A stretch of 64,000 nucleotides of DNA from Morganella psychrotolerans (GCF_001676155.1 NZ_LZEW01000001.1:620001-684000); one strand, 5' to 3'; counted from the stretch's first letter, positions 38,764 through 48,579 are shown. Notes: a model not told the origin generated them from the letters alone. Translations and numbers: made by a program.

Positions 38764-38991
38764 ATGAAGAGACACCCGGATAAACATATCCAGTCAGCTA
38801 TTGAGTATGCATTGCTTCAGGGCTGGGTTTGGATCCCTGCGGGAAATTCGGCACATGCGTTTTGCCGGTTGCGGTGCGGTTCTCCGGCTGAAAAACACCG
38901 GCTACACCAGATGAGTGTCTGGTCAACACCGCGAAACCCGGAAAATCATGCTAAGCAGATTCGAAGAAAAATAGACAGTTGTTTGTTATGA
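38764..38991 (+). CDS. Small HicA-like protein of a two-gene module
   Basis: 75 residues from ATG 38764, preceded by AGCGGA; an in-frame TTG at 38716 would lie inside the promoter. The sequence runs MKRHPDKHIQSAIEYALLQG, then WVWIPAGNSAH and ends STPRNPENHAKQIRRKID. The Gly-x-x-x-His pattern followed by an IRRKI helix resembles the dsRBD-like fold of HicA mRNA interferases, but this is weak pattern similarity. Homologues paired with the downstream HTH protein are, from memory, scattered in proteobacteria. Possible toxin; the function is unproven. It is inserted between oppF and yciU, which adjoin in E. coli. Confidence 0.65.
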   Translation: MKRHPDKHIQSAIEYALLQGWVWIPAGNSAHAFCRLRCGSPAEKHRLHQMSVWSTPRNPENHAKQIRRKIDSCLL

Positions 38992-39039
38992 CTGAATTAA
39001 TCAGGGTGGTAAATACTGCCTCCATACAAGGGAAAAAGT

Positions 39040-39597
39040 ATGGCACTGTATAATTTTACACTAACACTTTCCGGCGTCACCGCAGAGACAGAAAATCTGG
39101 AAGATGCATTATTTAAAAGTGGTTGTGATGATGCATTACTCTGTTTTTACGGGAAATCAGTGTATCTGGAATTTGACCGCGAAGCGCTGTCCCCGGATGC
39201 CGCTATCCGCAGTGCTGTTGAGGATGTTGAATCAGCGGGGCTGAATGCCCGGGTTGAATCGGTGGATTCTGCCCTGGTCGGACTGAGTGATATTGCAGAA
39301 CTGACAGGTATGTCGCGTCAGGCGATTGCGCTGCTGAAAGACGGCACGCGTGGGCAGGGTAATTTTCCGTGCCCTGTTCAGCGCCTTCGCGGGCAATCCC
39401 CGTTGTGGGACTGGGCGGCAGTCGCTGTCTGGTTGTCACAGCAGGGGCGGCTGGCGGCGCATCCGGAGCTTGCGGAGAACGCAAAAACCATCGTCAAATG
39501 GAATGTGGCGCTGCGAGCCGGTGCTGCTGAAAACCCTGCGGAAATTGAAGCGATTACACGGTCATTGCTGGCGCGCCGTGAAAAATGCCGTTGCTGA
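39040..39597 (+). CDS. HTH protein of the two-gene module, possible antitoxin
   Basis: 185 residues. The N-terminal 80 residues (FTLTLSGVTAETENLEDALF through AIRSAVEDVESAGLNARV) look like a small ferredoxin-like or HicB-like partner domain. Residues 88-130 form a winged HTH (LSDIAELTGMSRQAIALLKD, then SPLWDWAAVAVWL) of the AlpA/excisionase-like type. It lies 48 bases after the small gene and could bind the palindromes at 38718-38749. Antitoxin plus autorepressor is the best guess, by gene order and domain content only. Confidence 0.7.
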   Translation: MALYNFTLTLSGVTAETENLEDALFKSGCDDALLCFYGKSVYLEFDREALSPDAAIRSAVEDVESAGLNARVESVDSALVGLSDIAELTGMSRQAIALLKDGTRGQGNFPCPVQRLRGQSPLWDWAAVAVWLSQQGRLAAHPELAENAKTIVKWNVALRAGAAENPAEIEAITRSLLARREKCRC

Positions 39598-39605
39598 GTG
39601 TATGA

Positions 39606-39623
39606 GCGGGGTGCGAACCCCGC
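39606..39623. terminator. Short GC-rich hairpin between convergent genes
   Basis: GCGGGGT-GCGA-ACCCCGC, 9 bases after the HTH gene stop. There is no T-tract on the plus strand, but some A/T follows on both sides. Confidence 0.45.
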
Positions 39624-39650
39624 ACACGACCGGGAAACAAAAAAGACAGA

Positions 39651-39983
39651 TTATTTCCGCCAGCGAATAGCAAATTCCGGGGTGCCGGTAAATTGGCGTG
39701 AGAGGAGAACACGGGCGAAAATCTGGTCGATATCGGCATCATCGTCCGGTGCCAGCCCGATAACCACTTCTGCGCAGTCCGGAGTTTGTGCCGGAAAAGA
39801 GGCGATTTCAGACCAGTCATTACCGGTGGGTACCAGTTCCGCACCTCCGCAATCTTCAAATTGCAGATTAAATAACAGGACATCGGCGGGATCCAGATTA
39901 TCCATTGCCTGTTCCAAAAACAGATCGTATGCCATTTCAATGGTTTCTTGCTCGCTGAGGCGGCGGGGACGTGGGGTGCTCAT
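39651..39983 (-). CDS. yciU: YciU family dsDNA-mimic protein (DUF440)
   Basis: 110 residues (E. coli 109), strongly acidic. The family core [16 protein letters not shown] and [15 protein letters not shown] are conserved. Homologues mimic DNA and bind HU or related proteins. It is upstream of cls on the same strand as in E. coli, and the extra two-gene module lies on its other side. Confidence 0.93.
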   Translation of the reverse strand: MSTPRPRRLSEQETIEMAYDLFLEQAMDNLDPADVLLFNLQFEDCGGAELVPTGNDWSEIASFPAQTPDCAEVVIGLAPDDDADIDQIFARVLLSRQFTGTPEFAIRWRK

Positions 39984-40048
39984 GGTCAGACAGCTTTCCG
40001 GTTATTCCCTGCAACAGGGCAGTTGCAGGGATAATAAAATAATCAGTA

Positions 40049-41509
40049 TTACAATAACGGGCTGAAGAAGTAACACAGCCGCTCAAGAATACGGTTTGTC
40101 AGCGGGCGTTTTTCCCACTCAGCATAATCGAGCCGCGCAGAACGGCTGATATAATCGTTTTGCACGATATTGAGATCACCGGCAAAACTTTCATCATCAA
40201 TAACAGCTGTAATTTCAAAATTCAGCCATAAACTGCGCATATCCAGATTAACCGATCCTACCATACTGAGCTGGTCATCCACTAACACACTTTTCGTATG
40301 CAATAAGCCATCTTCAAACAGGTAAATCTCCACACCGGCTTCCAGCAGTTCGGTATAAAAAGCACGGCTTGCCCAGCGGACAAGGAAAGAGTCATTGAGG
40401 CGCGGCATCACAATCGCCACCCGCACGCCGCGCATAGCGGCGGTACAGATAGCATGCATCAGGTCATCGCTCGGGACAAAATACGGTGTGGTGAATGTCA
40501 GGCGCTCCTGTGAGGCAAAAATTGCCGTCATCAGTGACTGCTGAATAAGCTCTTCCGGAAAACCCGGACCGGATGCCACAATGTTTACGGTATGTCCGCT
40601 GTCTTTTTCAAACGGCATTTCGATATCATCAGGCGGTGGCGGAAGACGTCGCTCACCGCGCTCCATTTCCCAGTCAAAGGCGTAGATAATCCCGAACAGT
40701 GCCGTAACCGGACCTTCCATCCGGACAAGGATATCTACCCATTCTCCCACGCCTGAATCTTGCTTGAAGTAGCGCGGATCAACCATATTCATGCTGCCGG
40801 TGTATGAAATATAGTTATCGATAACCACGATTTTGCGATGTTGACGCAAATCCATACGGCGCAGCGCAAAGCGCAGAATATTGACCGGCAGCGCCTCGAC
40901 AAACTCGATACCCGCATCCCGCATCATCTTTGGATAATCACGGCGGAAGAAGTGCCAGCTACCGGCGGAGTCCACCATAATACGGCACTTTACACCGCGT
41001 TTGGCAGCGGCAAGCAGGGCATTGGTGACGTGATCCACATCACCGCCCGGTTTCCAGATATAAAACACCATATCGATATTGTATTTTGCATTATCGATAT
41101 CTTTTACTATCTGCCTCAGTGAATCTTCACAGGTAGTAAATAACTGAATTTGATTGCCTTTTACACCGGGAACACCCTGGCGGCTCTCTATCAGCTGAAA
41201 TAACGGAGCGGCCTGCCTGCTGTTCTCTGTGGAGAAAATATGTTTTGACTGACGCAGTCCTTCCAGCCATCCGGCAACAGATGGCCACATTCCTTTTGCC
41301 TGATCAACCCTCCGGCGTCCCAGATGCAGCTCACCGAAGGCGATATAGGCAATAATTCCGATGAACGGCAGGATATAAATAATCAGCAACCAGGTCATGG
41401 TGGAGGTCACCGGGCGGCGTTTGTACATAACACGCACAGTGATACCGGCAATCAGCAGCCAGTAGAAAAGAATACTCAGCCAATACAACAATGTATAAAA
41501 TGTCGACAT
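40049..41509 (-). CDS. cls: Cardiolipin synthase A
   Basis: 486 residues (E. coli ClsA 486). It condenses two phosphatidylglycerols to cardiolipin and glycerol in the inner membrane. Two N-terminal membrane spans are visible ([19 protein letters not shown] and [19 protein letters not shown]). Two HKD motifs follow: [18 protein letters not shown] and [24 protein letters not shown] lies 9 bases upstream of the ATG. Confidence 0.97.
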   Translation of the reverse strand: MSTFYTLLYWLSILFYWLLIAGITVRVMYKRRPVTSTMTWLLIIYILPFIGIIAYIAFGELHLGRRRVDQAKGMWPSVAGWLEGLRQSKHIFSTENSRQAAPLFQLIESRQGVPGVKGNQIQLFTTCEDSLRQIVKDIDNAKYNIDMVFYIWKPGGDVDHVTNALLAAAKRGVKCRIMVDSAGSWHFFRRDYPKMMRDAGIEFVEALPVNILRFALRRMDLRQHRKIVVIDNYISYTGSMNMVDPRYFKQDSGVGEWVDILVRMEGPVTALFGIIYAFDWEMERGERRLPPPPDDIEMPFEKDSGHTVNIVASGPGFPEELIQQSLMTAIFASQERLTFTTPYFVPSDDLMHAICTAAMRGVRVAIVMPRLNDSFLVRWASRAFYTELLEAGVEIYLFEDGLLHTKSVLVDDQLSMVGSVNLDMRSLWLNFEITAVIDDESFAGDLNIVQNDYISRSARLDYAEWEKRPLTNRILERLCYFFSPLL

Positions 41510-41735
41510 AGGTATGTTCTTTCCTGAAAATGAGGTTTACAGATACATCAGATATGAAATCAGATTGATAGCGCACAGGAAAATGTATCAGAAAGCTTTC
41601 TGTAATGCTGCTTTATTTATGATTTCAGTCTGTTTGACCAACATTTGGTTCAATTGTCTGAGGTTATTGCGGGAAAGCGGTTGGTTATTGTGTCAGGGAG
41701 CTTATAATAATGCTCCTTATTATGAAGCTTATTAC

Positions 41736-41794
41736 ATACCCAACGTCATTCAGGATGCAGTCAACGAACCTGAAGTTTGAATGAATAAGGGTAT
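41736..41794. repeat. Family-1 intergenic repeat, 59-bp form, between cls and yciY
   Basis: ATACCCAACGTCATTCAGGATGCAG joined to TCAACGAACCTGAAGTTTGAATGAATAAGGGTAT. Termini are intact and the interior is lost. Confidence 0.75.
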
Positions 41795-41819
41795 ACACAC
41801 TGTTTAAAAGGGTTTAGTT

Positions 41820-41999
41820 ATGAGGCACAGCAGGCCGGAAGTTGCACGTTGGCGGATGTTAAGACAGGTAACCCGTCGTCGTCGTCGCTGGTTAGAAAGT
41901 CAGTCCCGCCGGAATCTGCGGATTTTTTCACTGCGAAAACTGGATATTGCAGGACAACGTCGTTCACTGCTGTTTGCACATACGCGTTTTAGTCATTAA
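41820..41999 (+). CDS. yciY: YciY family small basic protein
   Basis: 59 residues, highly basic (MRHSRPEVARWRMLRQVTRR, then RRRWLESQSRRNLRI). It matches E. coli YciY (57 residues), an uncharacterised protein encoded next to cls. AAGGG lies 9 bases upstream of the ATG at 41820. The function is unknown. The order cls-yciY-tonB region agrees with E. coli. Confidence 0.85.
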   Translation: MRHSRPEVARWRMLRQVTRRRRRWLESQSRRNLRIFSLRKLDIAGQRRSLLFAHTRFSH

Positions 42000-42047
42000 A
42001 GAGTGACATTTCGCACGACAAGTGACAATGGTTATGTTTTTCTTATT

Positions 42048-42066
42048 GAAATTGATTGCTATTTGC
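42048..42066 (+). promoter_or_regulatory. Candidate Fur box upstream of tonB
   Basis: GAAATTGATTGCTATTTGC matches the 19-base Fur consensus GATAATGATAATCATTATC at 11 positions and lies 53 bases before the tonB start. tonB is Fur-repressed in E. coli. Confidence 0.5.
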
Positions 42067-42118
42067 ATTTACACTAGTAGCCATTGTCATTATTAGTTTC
42101 TTATAAGATTGTATCGAT

Positions 42119-42841
42119 ATGTCTATTTTTCGTTGGGTGAGTTGGCCGATTCTGATTTCTCTTTCTCTGCACGCATCTGTGGCAGCGGCAATCTATTACA
42201 ATATGAACAAGGAAAGTGCGGAAGAACCAAAGCTGATGAGCGTTGAAATGGCTGTATTTGCACCGGTACCCGCCGCCGCAGCACCACAGCCGGAGCCTGA
42301 ACCAGAGGTTGAACCGGAACCTGAACCGGAGCCGGAACCTGTGGTGAAACCGGTTATCGAAAAACCGGTGGAAAAAAAGCCGGTTGAGAAAAAACCAAAA
42401 CCTAAGAAAGAAAAGAAAATTGAAAAACCAGCGGTAAAACCGACGGAAACCAAAGCGCCGGTCTCTGATAAGCCGTTGTTCAGCGGAACACCGGACGGAC
42501 AGCAGGATGTGAAAAAAACAGCGCCGGGACCTGTGAGTAACCAGCCGTCAGCCGGGTTGAGCGATAACGGTGGTGGTGACCCGAAAGCACTGAGCCGCGC
42601 TGATCCTGTCTATCCCGCCCGCGCCCGCAGCCTGGGTAAAGAGGGAACGGTCCGCGCCAGATTTGATGTGGATGAAAACGGACGTATTCAGAATATCGAT
42701 ATTATCGACGCCACCCCGAAAAATATGTTTGACCGGGAAGTCCGTCAGGCAATGCGTAAATGGCGCTATGAGAAAAAAGCGAAGAAAGGTCTGACCACGA
42801 CGATTATTTTCCGCCTGGATGGCAAAACATCAGTACAATAA
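42119..42841 (+). CDS. tonB: Energy transducer TonB
   Basis: 240 residues (E. coli 239). The N-terminal inner-membrane anchor contains His18 in ISLSLHASVAAA, the S-x3-H-x3-S-type motif that contacts ExbBD. A periplasmic Glu-Pro then Lys-Pro rich spacer runs from about residue 55 to 115. The C-terminal domain has YPARARSLGKEGTVRARFDV and REVRQAMRKWRYE. It passes proton-motive energy to outer-membrane siderophore and cobalamin receptors. A Fur-like site and a terminator flank it. Confidence 0.97.
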   Translation: MSIFRWVSWPILISLSLHASVAAAIYYNMNKESAEEPKLMSVEMAVFAPVPAAAAPQPEPEPEVEPEPEPEPEPVVKPVIEKPVEKKPVEKKPKPKKEKKIEKPAVKPTETKAPVSDKPLFSGTPDGQQDVKKTAPGPVSNQPSAGLSDNGGGDPKALSRADPVYPARARSLGKEGTVRARFDVDENGRIQNIDIIDATPKNMFDREVRQAMRKWRYEKKAKKGLTTTIIFRLDGKTSVQ

Positions 42842-42859
42842 ACAGTATATAAGAAGAGG

Positions 42860-42884
42860 ACCCGGCCGTGAGCCGGGTTTTTTA
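42860..42884. terminator. tonB terminator
   Basis: ACCCGGC-CGTGA-GCCGGGT followed by TTTTT, 20 bases after the tonB stop. Confidence 0.85.
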
Positions 42885-42891
42885 CGTCCGG

Positions 42892-43690
42892 TTATTGACC
42901 CGGTAAAAGTATCACGGGAAAGATATCATCCCGCAGATTAATCAGGTCATCCGGCGTGACATGAATCACGCCTTCTCCCGGGATATCAATCTCTGCGATC
43001 ATAAATAACGCCATAGTGGTCAGCAGCGGCAAAATTAAAATCATAATATTATTGCCGGGCAGCCCGCGGATATTATACCCGATCAGCACATTGGCACTTG
43101 CGGCAAAGAGAATGAGTAACACCCAGGCGGCTCCCGGAATTTGATAACGCCAGCTCGCCATGGTTTTCTCTTCAGACACATACAAATCACTGAATGCCGT
43201 TAATACCGAGGCAATTACAGGATTAGGTGCGGTGCGGGCTTGTGTGGCGGCTAATTCCCAAAGTGCGTTCTGAGCATCAAGAGACATATCCCGCCAGCGT
43301 TCGGTTTTTGCCTGTGATCCTGCATTAAAAAAAGGAAATGCGGGCATCAAGATAATCTTTCAGTAATACCTGCGCCTGTAAATTATTTTCAGGAGAGAGA
43401 AGTTGTGCGCGCTGATAGGCATTGCCGATAGTAATAGCTTCGTTTTCTTCCATCTGCTCGCGGTTATTATAGCCGCCGATAGAGATTGTCAGTAAAAAGC
43501 CGATTAATAACCCCAGCAGAGATAATACCGCCCCGAGCACAATTTTGGTTTCATCATCCGCCAAATCCGTTTTACCGTGACGTTTTTTGAACAGATATTT
43601 TCCGCCATAAGCAGAAAAAACAGAAAGAATAAAAATAACAGCGAATAATAATACAGAGTTGGAGACTAACGCGTTAAATAGTGCTGACAT
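42892..43690 (-). pseudogene. DUF4239 (bestrophin-like domain) membrane protein, frameshifted
   Basis: Two overlapping frames make one protein. The N-terminal part (43690 to about 43327) has spans SVLLFAVIFILSVFSAYGG and VLSLLGLLIGFLLTISIGGY. The C-terminal part carries NAGSQAKTERWRDMSLDAQN and more spans (AAWVLLILFAASANVLIGYN). The break is an A7 run at 43327-43333 on the plus strand; with six the reading is ARISFFNAGSQAK and the protein has about 265 residues, normal for the family. The function of the family is unknown. Probably a homopolymer error rather than gene loss. It lies between tonB and dbpA. Confidence 0.8.
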
Positions 43691-43709
43691 AACAGTGACC
43701 CTTCAACTT

Positions 43710-43832
43710 TACCCTTATTCATTCACGCTGCAGGTTCGTTGGCTGCTGTCAGCCAGACGGGTCACATACTGATGTATGCTCCCCGTCTGTCTTCCCTTGC
43801 CGCCTGCCTGCATCTTGAATGACGTTGGGTAT
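43710..43832. repeat. Family-1 intergenic repeat, full-length copy
   Basis: Starts TTACCCTTATTCATTCACGCTGCAGG and ends GCATCTTGAATGACGTTGGGTAT. The interior includes GGTCACATACTGATGTATGCTCCCC, itself an inverted repeat. It is about 123 bp. Confidence 0.85.
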
Positions 43833-43886
43833 ATACCCTTATTCATTCAAACTGCAGGTTCGTTGGCGGCGTGAATGACGTTGGTA
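43833..43886. repeat. Family-1 intergenic repeat, deletion form in tandem with the full copy
   Basis: ATACCCTTATTCATTCAAACTGCAGGTTCGTTGGCGGC joined to GTGAATGACGTTGGTAC, directly abutting the preceding copy. Confidence 0.75.
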
Positions 43887-43887
43887 C

Positions 43888-43915
43888 AAAAACGTCCCCG
43901 CAAAAAGCAGGGACG
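43888..43915 (-). terminator. dbpA terminator
   Basis: CGTCCC/GGGACG stem with an 11-base loop, followed on the minus strand by U5. It lies 87 bases beyond the dbpA stop. Confidence 0.6.
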
Positions 43916-44002
43916 CTGATGGAATAAAATCAGCCCGCAATAGCCTGGTTTTATAGTTAATACTGATTATCATCCGCTGATATAATTTACTGTCCTTCGG
44001 GT

Positions 44003-45376
44003 TTATTTCAGCAGTCTGACTCTGACTGCTTTACCTTTAATTTTGCCTTGCTGTAACTGCTTGCGTGCATGGTTTGCGACTGATTGGCGGATTGCAACAT
44101 AGGTGTGCATCGGATGGATAACGATTTTACCGATGTCAGCGCCATTAAGCCCCATATCGCCGGTCATGGCGCCCAGAATATCACCGGGACGCAGTTTGGC
44201 TTTTTTGCCGCCGTCAATGCACAGAGTTGTCATTGCAGGCTCCAGCGGGGTGATGGAAAGCCCGGTCGGTACCGGCTGCCAGTTCAGTTTCATCCGGAGC
44301 ATTTCTTCCAGTGCATTGGCGCGCGGCGCTTCTTCCGGTGCGCAAAGGCTGACTGCCAGTCCGCTTTCGCCTGCGCGGGCAGTACGCCCGATGCGGTGGA
44401 TATGAATTTCAGGGTCCCACGCCAGCTCGTAGTTAATCACCATTTCCAGAGATTTGATATCCAGCCCGCGGGAAGCGACATCAGTTGCAACCAGTACGCG
44501 GCTGCTGCCGTTCGCAAAGCGGATCAGAGTCTGGTCACGATCACGCTGTTCCATATCACCATGCAGTACCAGTACGCTCTGATTGCTGTCACTCAGTGCT
44601 TCAAAAACATCCTGGCAATCTATTTTTGTGTTACAGAACACCACGCAGGACGCCGGTTGTTCACGGCTCAGCAATTTCTGTAATAAATCAATTTTACCGC
44701 GGCGGGACACTTCATAGAACTGCTGTTCGACGGGAGGCAGTTCATCGGTGCTGTTAATTTCAATTGTCAGCGGGTCGCGTTGAAAACGGCGGCTGAACGT
44801 TGCGATTTCATCCGGCCAGGTGGCGGAAAATAACAGTGTCTGACGATTTGCCGGGGTGCTGTCCACGATGGCGCTGATATCATCAGCAAAGCCCATATCC
44901 AGCATGCGATCAGCTTCATCCAGCACCAGGGTCTGTAACCCGTCCAGATGCACAGTTTCTTTACTCAGGTGATCAAGCAGACGACCCGGTGTTGCCACAA
45001 TAATATGTGCGGCATGGATCAGTGAATCGCGCTGAATACTGAACGGCACGCCGCCGCACAGGGTCAGAATTTTGATGTTCGGCAGATAACGCGCCAGACG
45101 GCGCAGCTCACCGGCGACCTGGTCGGCCAGTTCACGCGTCGGGCACAGCACCAGTGATTGTGTGGTGAATTGTCTGGCATCAATCTGCTGTAACAGACCC
45201 AGACCAAATGCAGCCGTTTTACCGCTGCCGGTTTTTGCCTGGGCGCGGATATCTTTTCCGGCGAGAATAGCCGGCAGTGCTGCCTCCTGAACAGGGGTCA
45301 TGGTCAGATAGCCCAGTTCGGTCAGGTTGGCGAGTTGTTCTGCGGGAAGCGCGTTAAGTTCAGCAAATGAGGTCAC
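44003..45376 (-). CDS. dbpA: ATP-dependent RNA helicase DbpA
   Basis: 457 residues (E. coli 457). A DEAD-box helicase for 50S ribosome assembly that is activated by hairpin 92 of 23S rRNA. Motifs: AKTGSGKT (I), PTRELA (Ia), DEAD (II), SAT (III) and HRIGRTAR (VI). The C-terminal DbpA RNA-recognition domain (GGKKAKLRPGDILGAMTGD to the end) provides rRNA specificity. The start is GTG at 45376 with GGAA upstream. Confidence 0.97.
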   Translation of the reverse strand: MTSFAELNALPAEQLANLTELGYLTMTPVQEAALPAILAGKDIRAQAKTGSGKTAAFGLGLLQQIDARQFTTQSLVLCPTRELADQVAGELRRLARYLPNIKILTLCGGVPFSIQRDSLIHAAHIIVATPGRLLDHLSKETVHLDGLQTLVLDEADRMLDMGFADDISAIVDSTPANRQTLLFSATWPDEIATFSRRFQRDPLTIEINSTDELPPVEQQFYEVSRRGKIDLLQKLLSREQPASCVVFCNTKIDCQDVFEALSDSNQSVLVLHGDMEQRDRDQTLIRFANGSSRVLVATDVASRGLDIKSLEMVINYELAWDPEIHIHRIGRTARAGESGLAVSLCAPEEAPRANALEEMLRMKLNWQPVPTGLSITPLEPAMTTLCIDGGKKAKLRPGDILGAMTGDMGLNGADIGKIVIHPMHTYVAIRQSVANHARKQLQQGKIKGKAVRVRLLK

Positions 45377-45488
45377 AATGAAAATTCCGGATTAAATAAA
45401 AAGAGAGATATCCGCCAATGATACTATCCCTTACCGGTTGTGTCGCGGGGAACCTGCTGTATCCGGTGGCGGTCGTTTGACCCGGGTA

Positions 45489-45517
45489 CAAAAAAGGCCA
45501 CTCTTACTGAGTGGCCC
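45489..45517 (-). terminator. yciA terminator
   Basis: GGCCACTC-TTACT-GAGTGGCC with U6 following on the minus strand, about 24 bases after the yciA stop. Confidence 0.8.
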
Positions 45518-45540
45518 GGAGGAAATGCATTATCTTAATT

Positions 45541-45975
45541 TTAATCGCTGTTACTGCTGCCTAACTGAAAATTACGTTTTCCGTCAGGTAAAGGGCGGGG
45601 ACGGTTATCAGCGTCAACGGCGACATAGCAAAATACCGCTTCTGTCGCCCGGTAGCGATCACCAATCGGATCCGTTGCCACTTTTTTCACCCAGACTTCG
45701 ACCTTGACTGTCATGGATGAATTGCCGGTTTTCAGGCAGCGCGCGTAACAGCAGACCACATCCCCGACAGCCACAGAGCGCAGGAAGGTTATCCCGTCGA
45801 CACGCACGGTGACGACGCGCCCGAGTGCCATTTCTTTTGCCAGGATAGCACCACCGATATCCATTTGTGACATTAACCAGCCGCCGAAAATATCACCGTT
45901 GGCGTTGGTATCCATCGGCATGGTTAAGGTGCGCAGCACCAGTTCCCCGTTAGGTAAACATTGTTGTTGAGTCAT
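45541..45975 (-). CDS. yciA: Acyl-CoA thioesterase YciA
   Basis: 144 residues from ATG 45975; an in-frame GTG at 45984 is possible. Hotdog-fold hexameric thioesterase acting on a broad range of acyl-CoAs. The family block NANGDIFGGWLMSQMDIGGA carries the catalytic Asp. VTVRVDGITFLRSVAVGDVV follows. The neighbouring yciB lies upstream on the same strand as in E. coli. Confidence 0.95.
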   Translation of the reverse strand: MTQQQCLPNGELVLRTLTMPMDTNANGDIFGGWLMSQMDIGGAILAKEMALGRVVTVRVDGITFLRSVAVGDVVCCYARCLKTGNSSMTVKVEVWVKKVATDPIGDRYRATEAVFCYVAVDADNRPRPLPDGKRNFQLGSSNSD

Positions 45976-46043
45976 GAGAAACACTTACGTCCGTTTGACA
46001 AAAAGGATACCGTCCAATACAGACAGGTATCCGGTTGATTTTA

Positions 46044-46586
46044 TTATTTTTCTTCTTCTTCGCGCGGCAGATGACGGTAAATATATACCACACTGATAAG
46101 GGTAAACACCAGCGTTACAGCGGTCAGACCAAAGACTTTGAAATTAATCCAGGTATCCATCGACAGCCAGAATGCGACATAAATATTGACCGCAGCGCAG
46201 ATAATAAAGAACAGGGACCAGGCGATATTCAGACGTTGCCACACATGAGGCGGCAGTGTCAGTTCTTTACCCAGCATTTTCTGGATCAGCGGTTTTTTGA
46301 AGAACAACTGGCTGCCCAGCAATACCAGGGCAAACAGGGCATAAATAATAGTCACTTTCCATTTGATAAACAGCGGGTCATGGAAAACGATGGTCAGTGT
46401 GCCGAAAATCGCCACAATCGCAAAAGTGATAACGGCAGATTTTTCCAGATGTTTATACAGAAACCAGCGAACAGCGAGCGCTACCGCAGATGCGGCGATT
46501 AATGCGCCGGAGGCATAATAGATATCCATGGTTTTATATATGGCAAAAAAGATAACCAGGGGAATAAAATCGAGTAGTTGCTTCAT
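46044..46586 (-). CDS. yciB: Inner membrane septation protein A (YciB/IspZ)
   Basis: 180 residues (E. coli 179) with five hydrophobic spans, starting [20 protein letters not shown]. The family block [20 protein letters not shown] is present. In Shigella its loss disturbs septation and cell-envelope integrity. In E. coli yciC adjoins it; here a block of about 5.5 kb separates them. Confidence 0.95.
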   Translation of the reverse strand: MKQLLDFIPLVIFFAIYKTMDIYYASGALIAASAVALAVRWFLYKHLEKSAVITFAIVAIFGTLTIVFHDPLFIKWKVTIIYALFALVLLGSQLFFKKPLIQKMLGKELTLPPHVWQRLNIAWSLFFIICAAVNIYVAFWLSMDTWINFKVFGLTAVTLVFTLISVVYIYRHLPREEEEK

Positions 46587-46815
46587 AATTGAGTCAGTCC
46601 GAAATTTAAATTTATTTTAAGCACATTGCCATCCAGCCGCTTATTTTTAAAGAAAAAAAAATATATTACAAATGACTTTGCAATATTTTACCATAAGACG
46701 GGCGATGACTATCTTCTTTATCCGCATTCGGTTATAAATCAGTTTAATTATTAGCTGTAAAATTAAATTTTACGTCTTAATACGACACTATATGACATAT
46801 CTATAAGGGTCAACA

Positions 46816-48579
46816 ATGCCGCAAAGCCGACTTCTGCGCTGGATGCCGGGACTTTCCGTTTTTCTGCACTATGAACGCAAAAACCTGCGTTACGATATCC
46901 GCGCCGGGCTTTCTGTTGCCGCAGTCGCACTGCCGGTCGCGATCGCCTATACCGGGCTGATGGGCATCAATGCGATTGTCGGGCTGTATGCCTGTATTCT
47001 GCCGATGGTCACTTATGCCTTGTTCGGCTCATCGCGCCAGTTGATTGTCGGACCGGATGCTGCCACCTGCGCAGTCATTGCGGCGGCAATTATTCCGCTG
47101 GCGAAAGGTGACCCGGATACGCTCTGGCAACTGGCGATCATTATGACGCTGATGACCGGGGTCTGGTGTCTGATCGCCGGTCATTTCAAACTGGCCGCGT
47201 TCGCTGATTTCCTTTCACAGCCAATTTTGCAGGGGCTGCTTAATGGTGTGGCGGCAACGATTATTGCCGGGCAGATTGGTAATGTGCTGGGCGTCTCCGG
47301 GCTGCCGTCTCCGCTGATTGAGCGGCTGTTTGCCTTGCCGGGGAAATTACACCTGGTTCACTTTCCGACACTGGTGCTGACCGCTGTCAGCCTGGCGGCG
47401 CTGTTGCTGCTGGGTAAAATCCGCCGCAACTGGCCGGGCCCGCTGATTGTGATGACTATCGCCACACTGGTCAGCGCATGGATGGATTTTTCCACGATGG
47501 GTATCGGGATTGTCGGCAATCTGGGCGACGGACTGCCGCATATCAAAATGCCGGCGTTTGACCCGGGTCTGCTGCGTGAACTGGTGATCCCGTCATTAAA
47601 CTTAGCCGTGATAAGTATCGTCAGCTTTATGATGACGGTCCGCAGCTTTGCCGAGAAAAACGGCTATGCCATCGATGTGGATCAGGAACTGCGCGCGCAA
47701 GGCTATATTAATATCGCCTCCGGTTTATCCCAGGGATTTGCGGTCAGTGCCGCAACCAGCCGGACGGCGGTAAATGACGCCAGCGGCGGAAAAACCCAGA
47801 TGGTGTCATTGATTGCCGCTGGTTTGATCGCGCTGGTGCTGCTCTTTCTAACCGGCTTCTTAGGGCATATTCCGCTGGCAACCCTCGGCGTGGTTCTGAT
47901 TTATTCGTCCTGGTCGATGTTCAGTATCCGGCAGATATTTTCATTCCGTAAGCGCAATCACTCCGCGTTTACCCTGGCGCTGTTTACCCTGGTTGCAGTC
48001 CTGCTGGTGGGACTGATTAATGGCATTGGTTTTGCCGTTCTGCTGGGGTTGATGCAGTTTCTGCGCACGGTTTTCCGTCCGACTGACCAACTGTTGGGCG
48101 TGGATGAGCAGGGCATGATCCATTCAATGAACAACAGTAATGTGGATATTGATCAGGTCGACGGATTAATGATGTACCGGTTCAATTCCCCGCTGACCTA
48201 TTTCAATGTCGCTTATTTCAAAAAGCGGGTATTGCAGATGGTGAACACGGCACCGAAGCGCCCTGCCTGGGTGGCGATTGATGCAACCGTCAGCTTTATT
48301 AACAATGACATGAGCGTGTTTACCACACTGAATGAGCTGGTGACCGAGCTGAAAATCAAAGGTGTCACGCTTATCCTGGCGGGGCGACGCACAGAACTGA
48401 CGCGCTGGGTCTCTGAAAATAAAATCAAACGCAATGATGACGATTTGATTATTGTGCCTGATCTCTACTTTGCTATCCGCCTGATCCAGAGCAAACAGCA
48501 AAGCAGAGTAAAAGCAATGGAAGAGGCGCTGTCACAGGCGGAAGAGGGCAGCAGCGGAGAAACAGCGCAGACTGCGTGA
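46816..48579 (+). CDS. SulP family inorganic anion transporter with STAS domain
   Basis: 587 residues. The N-terminal part starts MPQSRLLRWMPGLSVFLHYE, and about ten to twelve spans follow with the SLC26 signature GVSVAAVALPVAIAYTGLMG-like block. The cytoplasmic STAS domain lies at about residues 440-550 (VDGLMMYRFNSPLTYFNVAY, WVAIDATVSFINNDMS). Substrates in the family include sulfate, bicarbonate, C4-dicarboxylates and chloride; specificity cannot be read from sequence alone. AAGGG lies upstream. It begins the segment that separates yciB from yciC. Confidence 0.9.
   Translation: MPQSRLLRWMPGLSVFLHYERKNLRYDIRAGLSVAAVALPVAIAYTGLMGINAIVGLYACILPMVTYALFGSSRQLIVGPDAATCAVIAAAIIPLAKGDPDTLWQLAIIMTLMTGVWCLIAGHFKLAAFADFLSQPILQGLLNGVAATIIAGQIGNVLGVSGLPSPLIERLFALPGKLHLVHFPTLVLTAVSLAALLLLGKIRRNWPGPLIVMTIATLVSAWMDFSTMGIGIVGNLGDGLPHIKMPAFDPGLLRELVIPSLNLAVISIVSFMMTVRSFAEKNGYAIDVDQELRAQGYINIASGLSQGFAVSAATSRTAVNDASGGKTQMVSLIAAGLIALVLLFLTGFLGHIPLATLGVVLIYSSWSMFSIRQIFSFRKRNHSAFTLALFTLVAVLLVGLINGIGFAVLLGLMQFLRTVFRPTDQLLGVDEQGMIHSMNNSNVDIDQVDGLMMYRFNSPLTYFNVAYFKKRVLQMVNTAPKRPAWVAIDATVSFINNDMSVFTTLNELVTELKIKGVTLILAGRRTELTRWVSENKIKRNDDDLIIVPDLYFAIRLIQSKQQSRVKAMEEALSQAEEGSSGETAQTA

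Noticed and set aside
42892-43690. Programmed ribosomal frameshifting in the DUF4239 gene and the other frameshifted genes
   Set aside because: Six unrelated genes share the same +1 A/T-run lesion, none belongs to a family known for programmed frameshifting; a common technical or mutator cause is simpler.
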